Positions 34,323 to 46,770 are shown, counted from the first letter of the stretch. The stretch: DNA of 64,000 nucleotides from Halichondria panicea (GCF_963675165.1 NC_087390.1:6292319-6356318); one strand, 5' to 3'. Translations and numbers: made by a program. The notes: generated by a model from the sequence alone, not told the origin.

Positions 34323-35091
34323 TTTCTCAACTAATTGAGTGAGTCACATCACATAATGTGCATTTTATGGTGCAATGTGCATATATATACATGCATGTCT
34401 ATAGCATTATTAATATTATCATATTGATAGAAGGAGGTAAACAGTTTCTGTTTGTAGTTTTAGATGAAAGCAAACCCCACATTACAGTAAACACACTTGC
34501 AACAGGTGGACTTCATCTGCATACCATCAAGCCACAATAAGTTATATAGTTCCCATGCACTGCATGCTATTGTGCAGTACTGTACTGTATAGTAATTTCT
34601 GTGCAATTGTGCGTGAAAGTGGGTGGCTGTACTTACTACCTATATCAAAGCTACAATATTCATCCATTAACACATGTAAATTTTACACAGTAGCTACAAA
34701 CAAGTATATATTTGGCATAATTATGTCTTCACAATAAACACCACAGATATACTTATGAGTTATGACGAACAAGTATACGGAGATCTGCCATATAAAGTCA
34801 TCAAGATGTAAGTTGTCTCATGTGATGTCAATGCATGCTGCATATACTTTTTGGCCAGTTTCGTTGATCACACACATGGCTGCATAATTATAAGAGAGAA
34901 ACCATGGTAACACAGCCACAAAACACTATTGCAATGATGAAAAGCTTCATGTTATTGTAAACAGTGTCACTTTAAACATGTGTCACTACTTACATTGAGA
35001 TCTCAGAGTGAAAATTTGTTGTAGTCCTTGCAAATTTGATGACGGTATGATGTTATTAATAGCATTACGACATCTTTCTGTTTCTCTGCAG
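34323..35091. other. Duplicated spacer unit upstream of B1
   Basis: This spacer (gaaggaggtaaacagtttctg ... caacaggtggacttcatctg ... catatactttttggcc) recurs with high similarity at 43990-44740, 56150-56865 and 58105-58820, always between a B first exon and an orphan calaxin exon. No gene seen. Confidence 0.7.
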
Positions 35092-35388
35092 GATCATGAC
35101 AATGACTTAAAAGTGTCATTTGAGGATTTTAAGAAGTCTATTGAGAATGAGCGACTGTTGATTGAAGCATTTGGACCTTGTTCACCAGACTCTACCTTGT
35201 TAGAGGACTTCTCAGCTAAAATATGCAGTATTAATTGTTATGACTATATATATGCATACAAAGGATTGTGTATGCATGTGTTGAATGAGTGGGTGGCATT
35301 GCAGTATCTACAACATTATGATGCATGGTATCAAGAGTTCATTATGGTGGTATGCAGCAGCAGCAGTAATCAGACAACAACAAATTAA
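35092..35388 (+). pseudogene. Orphan calaxin last exon, copy 1, extended frame
   Basis: Preceded by an intact acceptor (tttctgtttctctgcag). Codes DHDNDLKVSFEDFKKS and [12 protein letters not shown], but the normal stop is lost (AAAATATGCAG) and the frame runs on ~45 codons to TAA at 35386. There are no partner exons nearby. It is either a dead duplicate or an alternative last exon of the upstream gene. Confidence 0.7.
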
Positions 35389-35509
35389 ATGTACACTAAA
35401 TAATTATTAAGCTAGATGGAGGGTAACAGATAAACACCATGTAGCTACTCATTCACACAATGTCTCAGTTCAGTTTCAGCAAAATACGTTATAGTCAGTT
35501 TAGCTCAGA

Positions 35510-35660
35510 AGGTTTTGAGTATAAGGACACTTGGTGACAGTCAGTGTATATACAGACTAGCCTGCCGATTATTTAATCGGCCTCGAGGCTATGTGCAGAC
35601 AGGATAATAGACAGCGAATGTGCTGTGACCAGTACTAATAGGAGAAGTAAGTTATACTGT
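35510..35660 (-). pseudogene. Family B exon-2 fragment with hairpin insertion
   Basis: The end of a B second exon (ggttttgagtataaggacac, ttggtgacagtcagtgt) is interrupted by a short palindromic insert (gactagcctgccgattattt ... cggcctcgaggcta, ~35562-35602). It then resumes as tgtgctgtgaccagtactaat and stops. It cannot be translated. Confidence 0.65.
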
Positions 35661-36098
35661 ATTATACTGTACAGTAATTTCTGTGCAATTGTGTGTGTGC
35701 CTGAGTGGATCTGCAAAATAATAATTAAAATTAATCGACATTGAAAGTTAGGTCACAGTATACTGGGTGGCTGTGCTTATAGCTAGATCTACCTATATAT
35801 ATCAAAGCTACAACATCACTTTAACTTATGTAAATTTTATACAGTATAGCTCATTGTAAACAAGCAAAACTGCATGGTATGCAGGTAATTGGGTATGTGT
35901 TTGAGTTGAGTGGGTGGTGGTTCTGCAGGACATCTCATATAAATTATAATGTGAACTCATGCACGCACATAGTAAAGGTAACGAACTATTAACATCATGC
36001 ACAATCTATGCAGCTATAATATATATATATTGTTGAACTACACACAATGTCACAAGACAATTTAGTTTCAGCAAAATACTTATTATAATTATGTCAGT

Positions 36099-36310
36099 TC
36101 AGTTGAGGAGGTTTTGAGTATAAGGACACTTGGTGACAATCAGTGTGCAGACCACATTACTTCCCGAGTCGTGACCATCACCATTGGGAGGAGCAGTAAT
36201 ATCACAGTCACAGTGAATACTGTTTCCATGCACTCTTGTAGTATGAGGTTGACACAAAGAAGCCGGTATGGGACAGATCACACAATATACTGGATGTGAA
36301 GTAATCTGTG
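36099..36310 (-). pseudogene. Family B2 exon-2 pseudogene
   Basis: A complete second-exon region (acceptor at ~36311, DTDYFTSSILC start, end VVCTLIVTKC) with a four-base insertion (gcat) in the segment normally AAGAGTGGAAAC, which shifts the frame. No first exon lies upstream. Confidence 0.7.
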
Positions 36311-36379
36311 TCCTGTATGGATTGATACCCTATAGCTCAATGTCATTATAAAACGTGTATGTATTAGTTATTGCCCAGC

Positions 36380-36480
36380 CAGCAACATGCCATATATTGC
36401 ACTGGAGCAATATAATGCCCTCGGGCCGCAGGCCCCGAGGGCATTATATCATCCAGTGCAATATATGGCATGTTGCACGA
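36380..36480. mobile_element. Palindromic element
   Basis: tgccatatattgcactgg at ~36388 pairs with ccagtgcaatatatggca at ~36452 around a GC-rich centre (gccctcgggccgcaggcccc). The same tgccatat / cactggatt words make up the related elements at 36720-36860 and, inverted, at 61665-61815. Confidence 0.65.
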
Positions 36481-36719
36481 GGGCGCCTGCAATAACTAAC
36501 TTGTTGCCCAATGACGTTAAACTCGTCTGACTGGTCATATAAATCGTAATAAAAGACATGTGTTTTGAAGGAATTTAGTGTATTCATTAGTTTTGCTGAA
36601 TTCCATAGTAAATTTTTTAGGTTTTCTTCACACTAGTAGTTGTAAAGGTAGTAGCCTATAAAAGGGACCAACTGAGTATTGGGTAGGATGGTGGGGCATA
36701 AGTCCCAACTGGATATCTC

Positions 36720-36860
36720 TTAAAGAAATCTACTGCATTTACACACAGTGCAAGTGCATATAATCCAGTGCAATATATGGTAGCCATCCATGGCAGTTAT
36801 GCAACATGCCATATACTGAGCACTGGATTGCTTTGATCTGCCCACTCACTGGGCAACAAA
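36720..36860. mobile_element. MITE-like copy, inverted copy at 61665-61815
   Basis: The run from tctactgcatttacacacag through gcatataatccagtgcaata to tttgatctgcccactcactg reappears as reverse complement at ~61665-61815 (agtgagtgggcagatcaaag ... tgtgtgtaaatgcagtagat). Non-coding. Confidence 0.65.
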
Positions 36861-36923
36861 TATATATATATATATACGTTATAGATGTGCATTCATTTGC
36901 GACATCTTTCTGTTTCTCTACAG

Positions 36924-37076
36924 GATCATGACAATGTCTCGAAAGTGTCACTGGAGGATTTCAAGAAGTCTATTGAGAATGAGCGACTGTTGATTGAAGC
37001 ATTTGGACCTTGTTTACCAGACTCCACCTTGTTAGAGGAGTTCTCAGCTAAAATATTCATCCGATCATTATTATGA
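36924..37076 (+). pseudogene. Orphan calaxin last exon, copy 2
   Basis: The acceptor (tttctgtttctctacag) is intact and the frame is open to a stop at 37074. The EF loop reads [13 protein letters not shown], so the fifth loop ligand Asp is Val, which should weaken calcium binding. The end is KIFIRSLL instead of KIFNS. Confidence 0.7.
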
Positions 37077-37245
37077 GTGCTTTGCACTATGTGCAATATC
37101 TAGCTATTATACAACATGTACAGAACTGTGCAAAATGTACACAATAACTTATAGCTAGAAGATAACATTATAAACACCATTTAGAGCAGCTATACTGCCT
37201 CAGTTAATTGTTTCAGCAAAATATAGGTAGTATTATTAAAACAGT

Positions 37246-38289
37246 TTAGTTCAGGAGGTTTCGAGTATAAGGACACTTGGTGACAGTCAGTGTACAGATG
37301 CCATTACTTGGTGAGAATGTTCTGTGACCATCACTATTGGGATAGGTAACTTGACAGGTACAGTAAATATTGTTTCCACTCTTGTCGTATGTGGATGACG
37401 TGAAGTGGCCAGTATAGAATTGAAGATTACACAATATGCTGGATGTAAAGTATTGTGTGTCCTGTATGGGATTGATATGATTATGAGCTGTACACTTAAA
37501 ATTGATCATGTTATTAGTGTACTAGAGGCTTAGACTTACTTCAGGATTGATGGACATACTTGGACTAGTGCGACAAGTGGCATAAGTACTCGTTGATGAT
37601 GTTGGCATCGTGCAAGTCCTGGTCTGCTGGATACAGCCCTCATAGAGGTTGATTGTGCGGAGACGGTCCAAATCTTGACGAAGGTTGTTCTGGATCAAAG
37701 TTGATGTCTGTATTAAGTTCTGCATGCTGGCTATCTGGGAAGAGTACAATGCTGATGATTTAACAGTGTTCGCCACTGTGACATTCAATCCCTGAATTGC
37801 TTGCATCCTTCCCTCCAACTGTGAGATCCTCGACAATATATAGTTATAGTCCATTTGCCGCTGAACTTGTGCTTCCAGGAATTTTTGTAGCAATTCAAAA
37901 GAGTGGTTGGTTCCCTGTTGTTCCATTCTTCCCTCCAACTGCTGTATCCTAGACAACAGATTATCTCCGGCAGTGCTGGCACTTGATTCAGTGTTGTCTC
38001 CACTGCTGACCAGAGGACTGTATATGATGACTGCCACCAGAGACACAACTAGAGCAATGACCAGAAATACAGCAATCAGTGCAATCACAACACGTTTCCC
38101 CCTCTTGACTTTAGTGGAGATTTGACCGGCTAGTTGGGATTTGTCCTCAACTTCAACGCGGTTAGGGCGATTGATTGTCATGTAATGAGATTGTTGTTCC
38201 TGCATCTCGACGTGCTCGTACAACTCTTGTTCTTTGTTTGGCTGTGGTTTAACCTGGCGACTTGTTTTAGGAGCTGGTTGACGACTCAT
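37246..38289 (-). CDS. Family B3: longest-stalk receptor-like protein
   Basis: Exons 38289-37540 and 37461-37246, intron of 78 nt, 321 residues. MSRQPAPK was chosen over an ATG 21 bases upstream because all B copies start there. The tail has YEHVEMQEQQSHYMTI. The span is ~67-89. The coiled-coil stalk is doubled (LLSRIQQLEGRMEQQ ... ILSRISQLEGRMQA ... SQIASMQNLIQ), about 60 residues longer than B1, and holds an N-glycosylation site (LNVTVANT). Head: GCIQQTRTC, ATC, then LC, YCTC, GICTLTVTKC. Stalk-length variation suggests internal duplication. Confidence 0.82.
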
Positions 38290-38323
38290 CTTCTCAACTA
38301 ACTGGGTCACATCACATAATGTG

Positions 38324-38331
38324 TATTTATA
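38324..38331 (-). promoter_or_regulatory. TATA-like box of family B
   Basis: On the minus strand TATAAATA lies ~35-42 bp before the B3 start codon, inside a block shared by B copies (cataatgtgtatttatagc on plus). The same box occurs upstream of B7 (46035-46042) and B11 (~54654-54661); B1 and B6 have a shortened form. It is a plausible core promoter. Confidence 0.45.
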
Positions 38332-38712
38332 GCATTTTATGGTGCAGCAATGTGCGTATATACATATCTATATAATAGCAACATTAATGTCATATTGATA
38401 GAGGGAGGTAAACAGTTCCTGTTTGTTGTTTTAATTACTGAAAGCAAACCACATTTAATACAGTAAACACACATACAATAAGCATAAAACAGATGGACTT
38501 CATCTGCCATCAAGTCCCAATATAATTATAGTTCCCCATGCCTGCATGCTATTGTGCAGCACTGTATATACTATAGTAATTTCTGTGCAATTTTTGTGCC
38601 TGAGTGGATCTGCTTAAAATGCAATATCCCAATACAGAACCCCATAAGGCCACTGCTAATGAATGTCATGTTTCTGGTTTGGGAATCACCTTACCACTAA
38701 ACCTATACCAGC

Positions 38713-39017
38713 TATAGCCTCGAGACCAGCCGTTCGTTATTTGAAGAACGCCTGGTCAAGTTCCAATGTAGCACTCGTCCAGCGGTCCAGGAATTTCTTG
38801 GACCGGTAATTGCCCGCAACAACCATACTTTCCCGTGAATATCATTATGATGCTTCCAGTAACGTGCAGCTAGCTATAGTATTGTTGTGGTTGCAGTTAC
38901 CGCATCATGTTCACAACTACTCAAGCCTAACCACTCGCTGACTCAGCTAAATGAGTTCTACATTGGAACTTGACCAGGCGTTCTTTCAGATAACGAACGG
39001 CTGGTCTCGAGGCTATA
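38713..39017. mobile_element. Palindromic MITE (tatagcctcgagaccagc ends), copy 1
   Basis: The left arm tatagcctcgagaccagccg ... gaacgcctggtcaagttcca pairs with the right arm tggaacttgaccaggcgttc ... ggctggtctcgaggctata. ~305 bp, no ORF. A second copy at 50828-51419 carries a nested insertion; a right-arm remnant lies at ~46402-46464. Confidence 0.8.
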
Positions 39018-39885
39018 TACCAGCTACTGAGGGAGGGAGGTTATCATTATTCATTATTGTGACATCACTTCCTGTAAAACCCATTTCCTGTTAATTAAAA
39101 ACACAACACAAACATGAAGGCACAGTACAAGAGTAATTGTACACTTCAATTTTTATCATATGACACACCCACAAATAGGTGTGGCTAATGAAAACAATGA
39201 AGTGATGTCATAATAATGAGTTTTTTTTATGAGGTAGTGAAATTCAATGATGGAGGTGACCAGAAACAAGACTTTCATCCTAACGGACCCTCCCACTAGA
39301 GCATAACCTCTCTAGCTCTATAGAGTAGTCTCGCGGACCCAGACCCTGAAAGATTGTAACGACTGGCTTGCGAGACTATCCATAGAGGACACTCAGCTAT
39401 ATGGCACAAATTGAAATCACTATCTACTGTCTAAGTACACAGAAACAACCTTCCACTATAGCAGACCTTCTTGATTCCGGACAGAGGACAATTAAGCTTT
39501 GTGCTCCCAAAACTGACCAACTTGGCTCTCTGTGTAAAACTGCCTCTTATAACAAACAGGAAACTACATTATGCTCAACAATTATGCCATGCCATATTGG
39601 GCATAAAAATAATAGTACTATATAGACGCACGTCTATAATAATTATACAACATAATTGAAATAAGCAAAAAACTGTATGCAGATAATTGGGTATGTGTTT
39701 GGAGTTCAGTGCCAGGGCGGTAAATTATTCTCATGAACTCATGCACATAATAATTTATAGTAAAGCTTAGGGTAATTATCTATCCAGCTATAATTATATA
39801 ATATATACATTCTTAGCTATTGAGCTACACACAATGTCATAAGACAATTCAGTTTCAGCAAAATACGTATTATCAAGTCAGTTCA
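39018..39885. repeat. Segmentally duplicated spacer, block I
   Basis: The run from ccagctactgagggaggg through gacatcacttcctgtaaaac, tctcgcggacc...gcgagact and acagaggacaattaagcttt recurs at ~46465-47520 and ~51420-52195. No gene. It is part of a ~4-kb unit present three times. Confidence 0.75.
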
Positions 39886-39889
39886 GTTG

Positions 39890-41000
39890 AGGAGGTTTTG
39901 AGTATAAGGATACTTGGTGATAGTCAGTGTGCAGACGGCATTACTTCCCAAGGCTACTGAGCCATGACCATCACCGTCGGGACACAGTCACAGCAAATAT
40001 TGTTGCACTCTTGTAGTACGAGGTTGACACAAAGAAGGCGGTATTATAGACAGATCACAATAATTATTATATACTGGATGTGAAGTACTCTGTGTCCTGC
40101 ATGCATGTGGGATTGATACCACCCTCAATGTATGTAGATATATAATTATGATAAATACACTTACACCAGGATTGATGGTTATATCTCCAGTTTGACAGCC
40201 GATCCAATAAGGATTGATTGGAATTGGCAACGTACAAGTCCTGGTCTCCTGGATACAGCCCTCAAAGAGGTTGACTGTGCGGAGACAGTCCAAATCTTGA
40301 CGAAGGTTGTTCTGTACCAAGCTCAGGTTTTGCACTGAGTTCTGCACAATAAGAAACTGTGAGGAGACAGTATCATCATAGTCCGATTACCGCTGAAATT
40401 GTACTTATACCCTGCATCTCATTTGGTACAGTGGATCTCCTTTTATTATGACGTACACTTTGGGAAACAAAATTTTGGCCATCATAATTATATAGAGGCC
40501 TTTATTGAGAGGTTCTTTTGCACACACTGTGACTGTGTTCATTTGGGACCTGGGTGGCTGGCCTTAATATCACAGTTGGCCTTCAGGAGTGCCATGGCCG
40601 GTAAGAGGGTTCCATGCACTTACAGTAGCAAATCCCTGCATGTAGTCACCACCACTCTTGCAAATTTGATTTTGTTATAACCATAAGTACATACATAACT
40701 ATAGCAATCTACTACACTAGAAGGGCTGTATGATGACTGCCACCAGAGACACAACTAGAGTACAGGCCAGAAATAAAGCCATTAGTGCAATCACAACAAC
40801 ATTCCACAACTCTTGGTTTTAATGGAGATTTGACCGAGTATGTAGTTGAGAACTGTCCTCAACGGGGTTGGGGTGAATGGTGGTCATGTTCTTCCTGCAT
40901 CTCAAGTTATTCATACACATCTTCTTCTTTGCTGGGCTGTCCTTTCACTGTGGGTGACTTATCATGTTTAGAAGCTTGGCTATATATACTTATCTCCTCA
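39890..41000 (-). pseudogene. Family B4 pseudogene
   Basis: The second exon is broken soon after its acceptor by an ataattat-type insertion (CCAGTATATAATAATTATTG), giving stops. The head half of exon 1 (FEGCIQETRTC) survives near 40200-40340. The tail and span lie ~400 bp away at ~40735-40990, badly worn, with EDSSQL-like and EEDVYE-like traces. A ~290-bp unrelated stretch (gtgactgtgttcatttggga...) separates them. Confidence 0.7.
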
Positions 41001-41224
41001 ACTGATGTGTGTAATAATTATGAATCATGCACATCATAATTATTTATATAGCATACTAGCAATTATTGCATGGACCACCTTGTATGTAAAATCACAGTAT
41101 ATAATTATTAAACAGTAGACATCTGCCATAAAGTCATAAATTTAAGTTTATATATAGTTGTCTCATGTGATGTCTCACTGCATGCGTATTACTGAGAACA
41201 AGTGACTGTTAGTCTGTTAGTTTA

Positions 41225-41285
41225 CCATGCATGCAGACTCTATACCTTGTTAGATCTGGGATTTCTCAGCTAAAATATTCAGTGG
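41225..41285 (+). pseudogene. Remnant of calaxin last exon
   Basis: agactctataccttgttaga and tttctcagctaaaatattca match the end of the exon; the EF-hand part and acceptor are gone. Equivalent remnants lie at ~48858-48914 and ~53048-53096. Confidence 0.55.
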
Positions 41286-41572
41286 TTACCACTTAATGAC
41301 ATGCAGATATTGTATCTTAATGCCAATTAAAGTAGGTCAATTAGTGCACTCAATACTGGGTGGGTATGTGGGTGATCATGACTCTACAGTAAACTTTAAC
41401 AACGCATCATATACTACAAAAATCAAGTACAAGCAATTAATTAGAATTAAGCAAGAGGGTGACAGACAACATTATATACACCAACGAATACGTAAGCTAT
41501 TCATGCATTGTTTTGAAGTACACACAATATCTCAGTTTAGTACATTTCAGCAATAATATACTTAAAGTCAGT

Positions 41573-42345
41573 TCAGTTGAGGAGGTTTCGAGTATTAAGG
41601 ACACTTGGTGACAGTCAGTGTGCGGACAGGATCATATAGACAGAGAATGAGCTGTGACTAGCACCACTGGGATAAGTAACTTCACAGTAGCAGTAAATAT
41701 TGTTTCCACTCTTGTAGTATGTGGCTGATGTGAAGTAGGCTGGTATGAGAAAAATCACACACTATGCTGGATGTGAAGTACTGTGTGTCCTGTATGGGAT
41801 TGATATGGTTATGAGCTGTACACTTGATCATGTGATTATAGTGTATTATATAGGGGCTTAGACTTACTCCACGAGGTCACACTACTAGTGCTACAAGTGG
41901 CATAACTAGTGACTGATGATTGTGTTATCGTACAAGGTCCTGGTCTCCTGGATACAGCCCTCATAGAGGTTGATTGTGCGGAGACAGTCCAAATCTTGAC
42001 GAATGTTGTTCTGTACCAAAGTTGAGGTCTGTATTAAGTTTTGCATGCTGGCTATCTGGGATTCTTTAGCAGTGTTTGTTTCCTCCAACTGTTGAATCCT
42101 CGACAATAGATTCCCAGTGTCTCCACCGCTGACCCAGAGGACTGTATATGATGACAGCCACCAGAGACACAATTAGAGCAATGACCAGAAATACTGCAAT
42201 CAATGCAATCACAACACATTTCCCCCTCTTGACTTTAGTGGAGATTTGACGGCTAGTTGGGATTTGTCCTCAACTTCAACGCAGTTAGGGCGATTGTAAT
42301 GAGATTGTCGTTTCCTGCATCTCGACGTGTTCGTACAACTCTTGT
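41573..42345 (-). pseudogene. Family B5 pseudogene
   Basis: Both exon regions are recognisable (exon 2 from 41789; stalk and head near 41906-42120), but there are several single-base changes of frame: an extra C in the span region (gacccagagg), a lost C in gatttgac-ggctag, and extra bases in exon 2. The first ~25 codons are missing: homology ends at cttgttctttgg (~42351). Confidence 0.75.
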
Positions 42346-42559
42346 TCTTTGGATTAGATCACATATTGATGAGGTCTATTATTTTATTACACAAACAAAA
42401 ATTGCATCATCTGTAATTGAAGAATTTTTCCCATATGGCTAGGTGTAACTCATTAATTAATTTAGGCCACACCCCTAACATGATGAACTTTTTGGGAAGC
42501 CATGAGGGGGCTGATGAGAAACTACTAATCTACTTTGCCTGACCTATTAGAGTCACATC

Positions 42560-42630
42560 ACATATCAGCCTCGAATCCATGCTGATTAAAATATGTATTT
42601 TAATCAGCGTGGATTCGAGGCTACATTACA
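42560..42630. repeat. Hairpin repeat (tagcctcgaatcca ... tggattcgaggcta)
   Basis: A near-perfect inverted repeat of ~28-bp arms; the equivalent at 50386-50447 has the same arms with paired changes (gctgattaaaata / gccgattaaaaca), so the stem keeps pairing. Confidence 0.75.
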
Positions 42631-43129
42631 TACATGCATATAATTATTGATAGGTAGTACTGCACTCTATGAGTATCTAGATTGTACTTAGCTTGTGTCA
42701 GTTAGCTCTAGCTGTGTAGTTTGGCAAAAACAGGGATCGGTACGTTCTGGCGCAAATCGAATTATTCGGTAGTTTTTTCCAAGTGATCACTGCCTCGGAC
42801 TGGAAGCGATTTGGCCTATCCAAGTTTTCGCTGGATAATAGTCCCATGGCCATCTGTTAGTGTGTCTAATTAGTTTGAATCAGTCTTGTTTTGTTCGTGC
42901 ATTACACACCCTTTTATACCTGACGCACTTTGATGTCTGACGGAGTTCGGCGACTTACTCTATTGAAGGTGCATGGCTGTGCAGCTACAAAGTACTGAAC
43001 TGTATGCAGTAATCAGGCAAAATGTAATTAAGCTGGAGGGTAACAGACAACATTGTAACACCAGTATATTATTCTATTGAACTACACACAATGTTTCGAC
43101 ATGCAGTTGCAGTAATAATTAAAGTCAGT

Positions 43130-43970
43130 TCAGCTCAGGAGGTTTCGAGTATAAGGGCACTTGGTGACAGTCAGTGTGCAGATGCCATTGAACGAGAATA
43201 TACTGTGAATACTACCACTGGGATAGGTAACCTCACAGCGACAACGGATATTGTTTTCACTCTTGTAGTACGAGGTTGACACGAGGTAGTTGGGATTTGA
43301 AACATCACACAATATGCTGGATGTGAAGTACTGTGTGTCCTGTATGGGATTGATATGGTTATGAAACTGTGCATACATAACTAATCACGTGGTGGGGGAC
43401 CCAAAAGGCAATGTTTAGACTTACTCCAGAATTTATGGTTACAACACCAGTGTTGCAGGCGATCCAATAATTGCCATTTGCTGCCAACGTACAAGTCCCT
43501 GTCTGCTGGATACAGCCCTCATAGAGGTTGATTGTGCGGAGACGGTCTAAATCTTGACGAATGTTGTTCTGTGCCAAAGTTGAGGTCTGTATTAAGTTCT
43601 GCATGCTGGCTATCTGGGATTCTTTAGCAGTGTTTGTTTCCTTCAGCTGTTGAATCATCGATAATAGATTCCCAGTGTCTCCATTTCTGACCAGAGGACT
43701 GTATATGATGACAGCCACCAGAGACACAACTAGAGCAATGACCAGAAATACTGCAATCAGTGCAATCACACCACATTTCCACCTCTTGACTTCAGTGGAA
43801 ATTTGACCGGCTAGTTGGGATTTGTCCTCAACTTCAACAGGGTTAGGGCGATTGATTGTCATGTAATGAGATTGTTGTTCCTGCATCTCGACGTGCTCGT
43901 ACAACTCTTGTTCTTTGTTTGGCTGTGATTTAACCTGGCGACTTGTTTTAGCAGCTGGTTGACGACTCAT
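43130..43970 (-). CDS. Family B6: receptor-like type II protein
   Basis: Exons 43970-43425 and 43339-43130, intron of 85 nt, 251 residues. Tail YEHVEMQEQQSHYMTI; span; short stalk (LLSMIQQLKETNTAKESQI). Head: GCIQQTGTC, IAC, then DTQYFTSSILC, IRCRC, GICTLTVTKC. The exon 2 surface differs from B1 and B3 (NPNYLVSTSYYKSENN), so heads diverge more than tails. Confidence 0.82.
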
Positions 43971-44743
43971 CTTCTCAACTAATTGAGTGAGTCACATCGC
44001 ATAATGTGTATTTTATGGTAACAGCAATGTGCATATATATACATGTCTATAGCATTATTAATATTATCATATTGATAGAAGGAGGTAAACAGTTTCTGTT
44101 TGTTGTTTTAGATGAAAGCAAACCCCACATTACAGTAAACACACTTGCAACAGGTGGACTTCATCTGCATACCATCAAGCCACAATAAGTTATATAGTTC
44201 CCATGCACTGCATGCTATTGTGCAGCACTGTACTGTATAGTAATTTCTGTGCAATTGTGCGTGAAAGTGGGTGGCTGTACTTAGCTACCTATATCAAAGC
44301 TACAATATTCATCCACTAACACATGCATGTAAATTTTATACAGTATAGCTACAAACAAGCATATATTTTGGCATAATTATGTCTTCACAATAAACACCAC
44401 AGATATACTTATGACGAACAAGTATACGGAGATCTGCCATATAAAGTCATCAAGCTATAAGTTGTCTCATGTGATGTCACTGCACGCTGCATATACTTTT
44501 TTGGCCAAATCACACATGCACACATGGCTGCATAATTATAAGAGAGAAACCATGGTAACACAGCCACAAAACACTATTGCAATGATGAAAAGCTTCATGT
44601 TACTGTAAACAGTGTCACTTTAAACATGCATGTGTCACTACTTACATTGAGATCTCAGAGTTAAGAATTTGTTGTAAGTTGTTGCAAATCGTGACGACGA
44701 TATAATGTAATAGCATTTACGACATCTTTCTGTTTCTCTGCAG

Positions 44744-44876
44744 GATCATGACAATGACTCAAAAGTGTCACTGGAGGATTTCAAGAAGTCTATTGAGAAT
44801 GAGCGACTGTTGATTGAAGCATTTGGAACCTTGTTTACCAGACTCTACCTTGTTAGAGGACTTCTCAGCTAAAATA
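44744..44876 (+). pseudogene. Orphan calaxin last exon, copy 3, frameshifted
   Basis: Intact acceptor and EF loop ([13 protein letters not shown]), then one extra A in gcatttggaacc shifts the frame after LLIEAFG and leads to an early stop. Confidence 0.75.
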
Positions 44877-45098
44877 TGCAGTATTAATTGTTATGACTGC
44901 ATGCATGCATACAAGGGATTGTTGCATGTATTAAATTGAATTGAGTGGGTGGCATTGCAGCAGCTATGCATGGTATATACAGTAATCAGACACAAAATTA
45001 AACTTAACTAGAGGGTAACAGATAACATTATAAAGCTACTCATTCTATTAACTATAATTATACACTCAGTTCTGTTTCAGCAAATACGTATTATCAAG

Positions 45099-45998
45099 TC
45101 AGTTCAGGAGGTTTCGAGTATAAGGACACTTGGTGACAGTCAGTGTGCAGATGCCATTACTTGGTGAGAATGTTATGTGACCAGTACCAGTGGGAAAGGT
45201 AACTTGACAGGAGCAACGGATATTGTTTCCACTCTTGTCGTATGTGGATGACGTGAAGTGGCCGGTATAGAATTGAAGATTACACAATATGCTGGATGTG
45301 AAGTACTGTGTGTCCTGTATGGGATTGATATGGTTATGAGCTGTACACTTGATCATGTGATTATAGTGTATTAGAGGCTATAGACTTACTCAAGGATTGA
45401 TGGTCACACTACTAGTGAGACAAGTGGCATAAGTACTCGTTGATGATGTTGGTATCGTACAAGTCCTGGTCTCCTGGATACAACCCTCATAGAGGTTGAT
45501 TGTGCGGAGACGGTCCAAATCTTGACGAACGTTGTTCTGTATTGAAGTTGAGGTCTGTAATAAGTTCTGCATGCTGGCTATCTGCATGGGAAGAGTAAAA
45601 TGCTGATAATTAATTAACAGTGTTTGCCACTGAACGCTTGCACGTACACTTCCCTCCAACTGTGAGATCCTCGACAACATATTATCTCCGGCAGTGCTGG
45701 CACTTGATTCAGTGTTGTCTCCACTGCTGACCAGAGGACTGTACATGATGACAGCCACCAGAGACACAACTAGAGCACAGACCAGAAATACAGCAATCAG
45801 TGCAATCACAACACGTTTCCCTCTCTTGACTTTAGTGGAGATTTGACCGGCTAGTTGGGATTTGTCCTCAACTTCAACGGGGTTAGGGCGATTGATTGTC
45901 ATGTAATGAGATTGTTGTTCCTGCATCTCGACGTGCTCGTACAACTCTTGTTCTTTGTTTGGCTGGTGACTTGTTTTAGCAGCTGGTTGACGACTCAT
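45099..45998 (-). pseudogene. Family B7: nonsense codon at the exon 1 border
   Basis: Exon 1 (45998-45390) and exon 2 (45314-45099) are otherwise intact. The last codon of exon 1, GGA or GAA in other copies, is TGA here (AATCCTTGA|GTAAGT). The product would end just before the second half of the head, losing five cysteines. The tail lacks six residues (TSHQPNKEQ) but keeps the YEHV...YMTI pair. The stalk has a replaced segment (WQTLLINYQHFTLPM). It could be a secreted-head-less receptor or a young pseudogene. Confidence 0.75.
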
Positions 45999-46564
45999 CT
46001 TCTCAACTAATTGAGTCACATCACATATAATGTGTATTTATAGCCTTTATGGTGCAGCAATGTGCGTACATGTCTAGAGCATAATTATCATTTTGATAGG
46101 GGGAGGTAAACAGTTTCTGTTTGTTGCTATGATAATAGTGAAAGCAAACGCCCACATTATACAGTAAACATGCGTAGACTACATACATTAAGCACAAAAC
46201 AGATGGACTGTATCTGCCACCAAATCACAATAAATTACATTATATAGTTCATATTCTGCTATTATGCAGCACTGTATCTACTGTATAGTAATTTCTGTGC
46301 AATTGTGTGTGTGCCTGAGTGGATCTGCAAAATAATAATTAAAATCAATCGACATTGAAAGTTGGGTACTGGGTGGCTGTGCTTATAGCTACCTATAATT
46401 ATATCTACATTGGAACTTGACTAGGCGTTCTTTCAGATAACGAACGGCTGGTCTCGAGGCTATACCAGCTACTGAGGGAGGGAGGTTATCATTATTCATT
46501 ATTGTGACATCACTTCCTGTAAAACCCCATTTCCTGTTAATTAAAAACACAACAACACAAACTA

Positions 46565-46770
46565 TGACGGCGACCGTCCCTGACGGGAGGTCGGGTTGCA
46601 AGCGGATTTGTACATGTAGACGTTTCGCAACTAGATGCAAACAGAAGTGTAACCAAGCACGTGAAAAATGCTGCAATCTGATAGGGCGCCACTATAGTGG
46701 CGCTAGAACAAATCCCAGATAGGCTTGCAACCTGATCTCCCGTCAGGAGACGGTCGGGCAACGCCCAACT
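46565..46770. mobile_element. Insertion with imperfect inverted ends in block II
   Basis: Blocks I and III read acacaaacatgaag...acagtacaag without interruption; block II has ~205 extra bases between acacaaac-ta and ta-gcacagtac. The ends pair imperfectly (gtccctgacgggaggtcggg / atctcccgtcaggagac), with TA on each side. Confidence 0.6.

Noticed and set aside
34358-34737. Repeated ~60-codon plus frames in the B spacers (also at 44006 and 58115)
   Set aside because: They differ by frame breaks between copies and fall in promoter-side spacer; no sign of coding constraint.
39401-39659. Short frames in a spacer conserved in three blocks
   Set aside because: The frames are not conserved between the three copies and no start or domain is shared; duplication explains the similarity.
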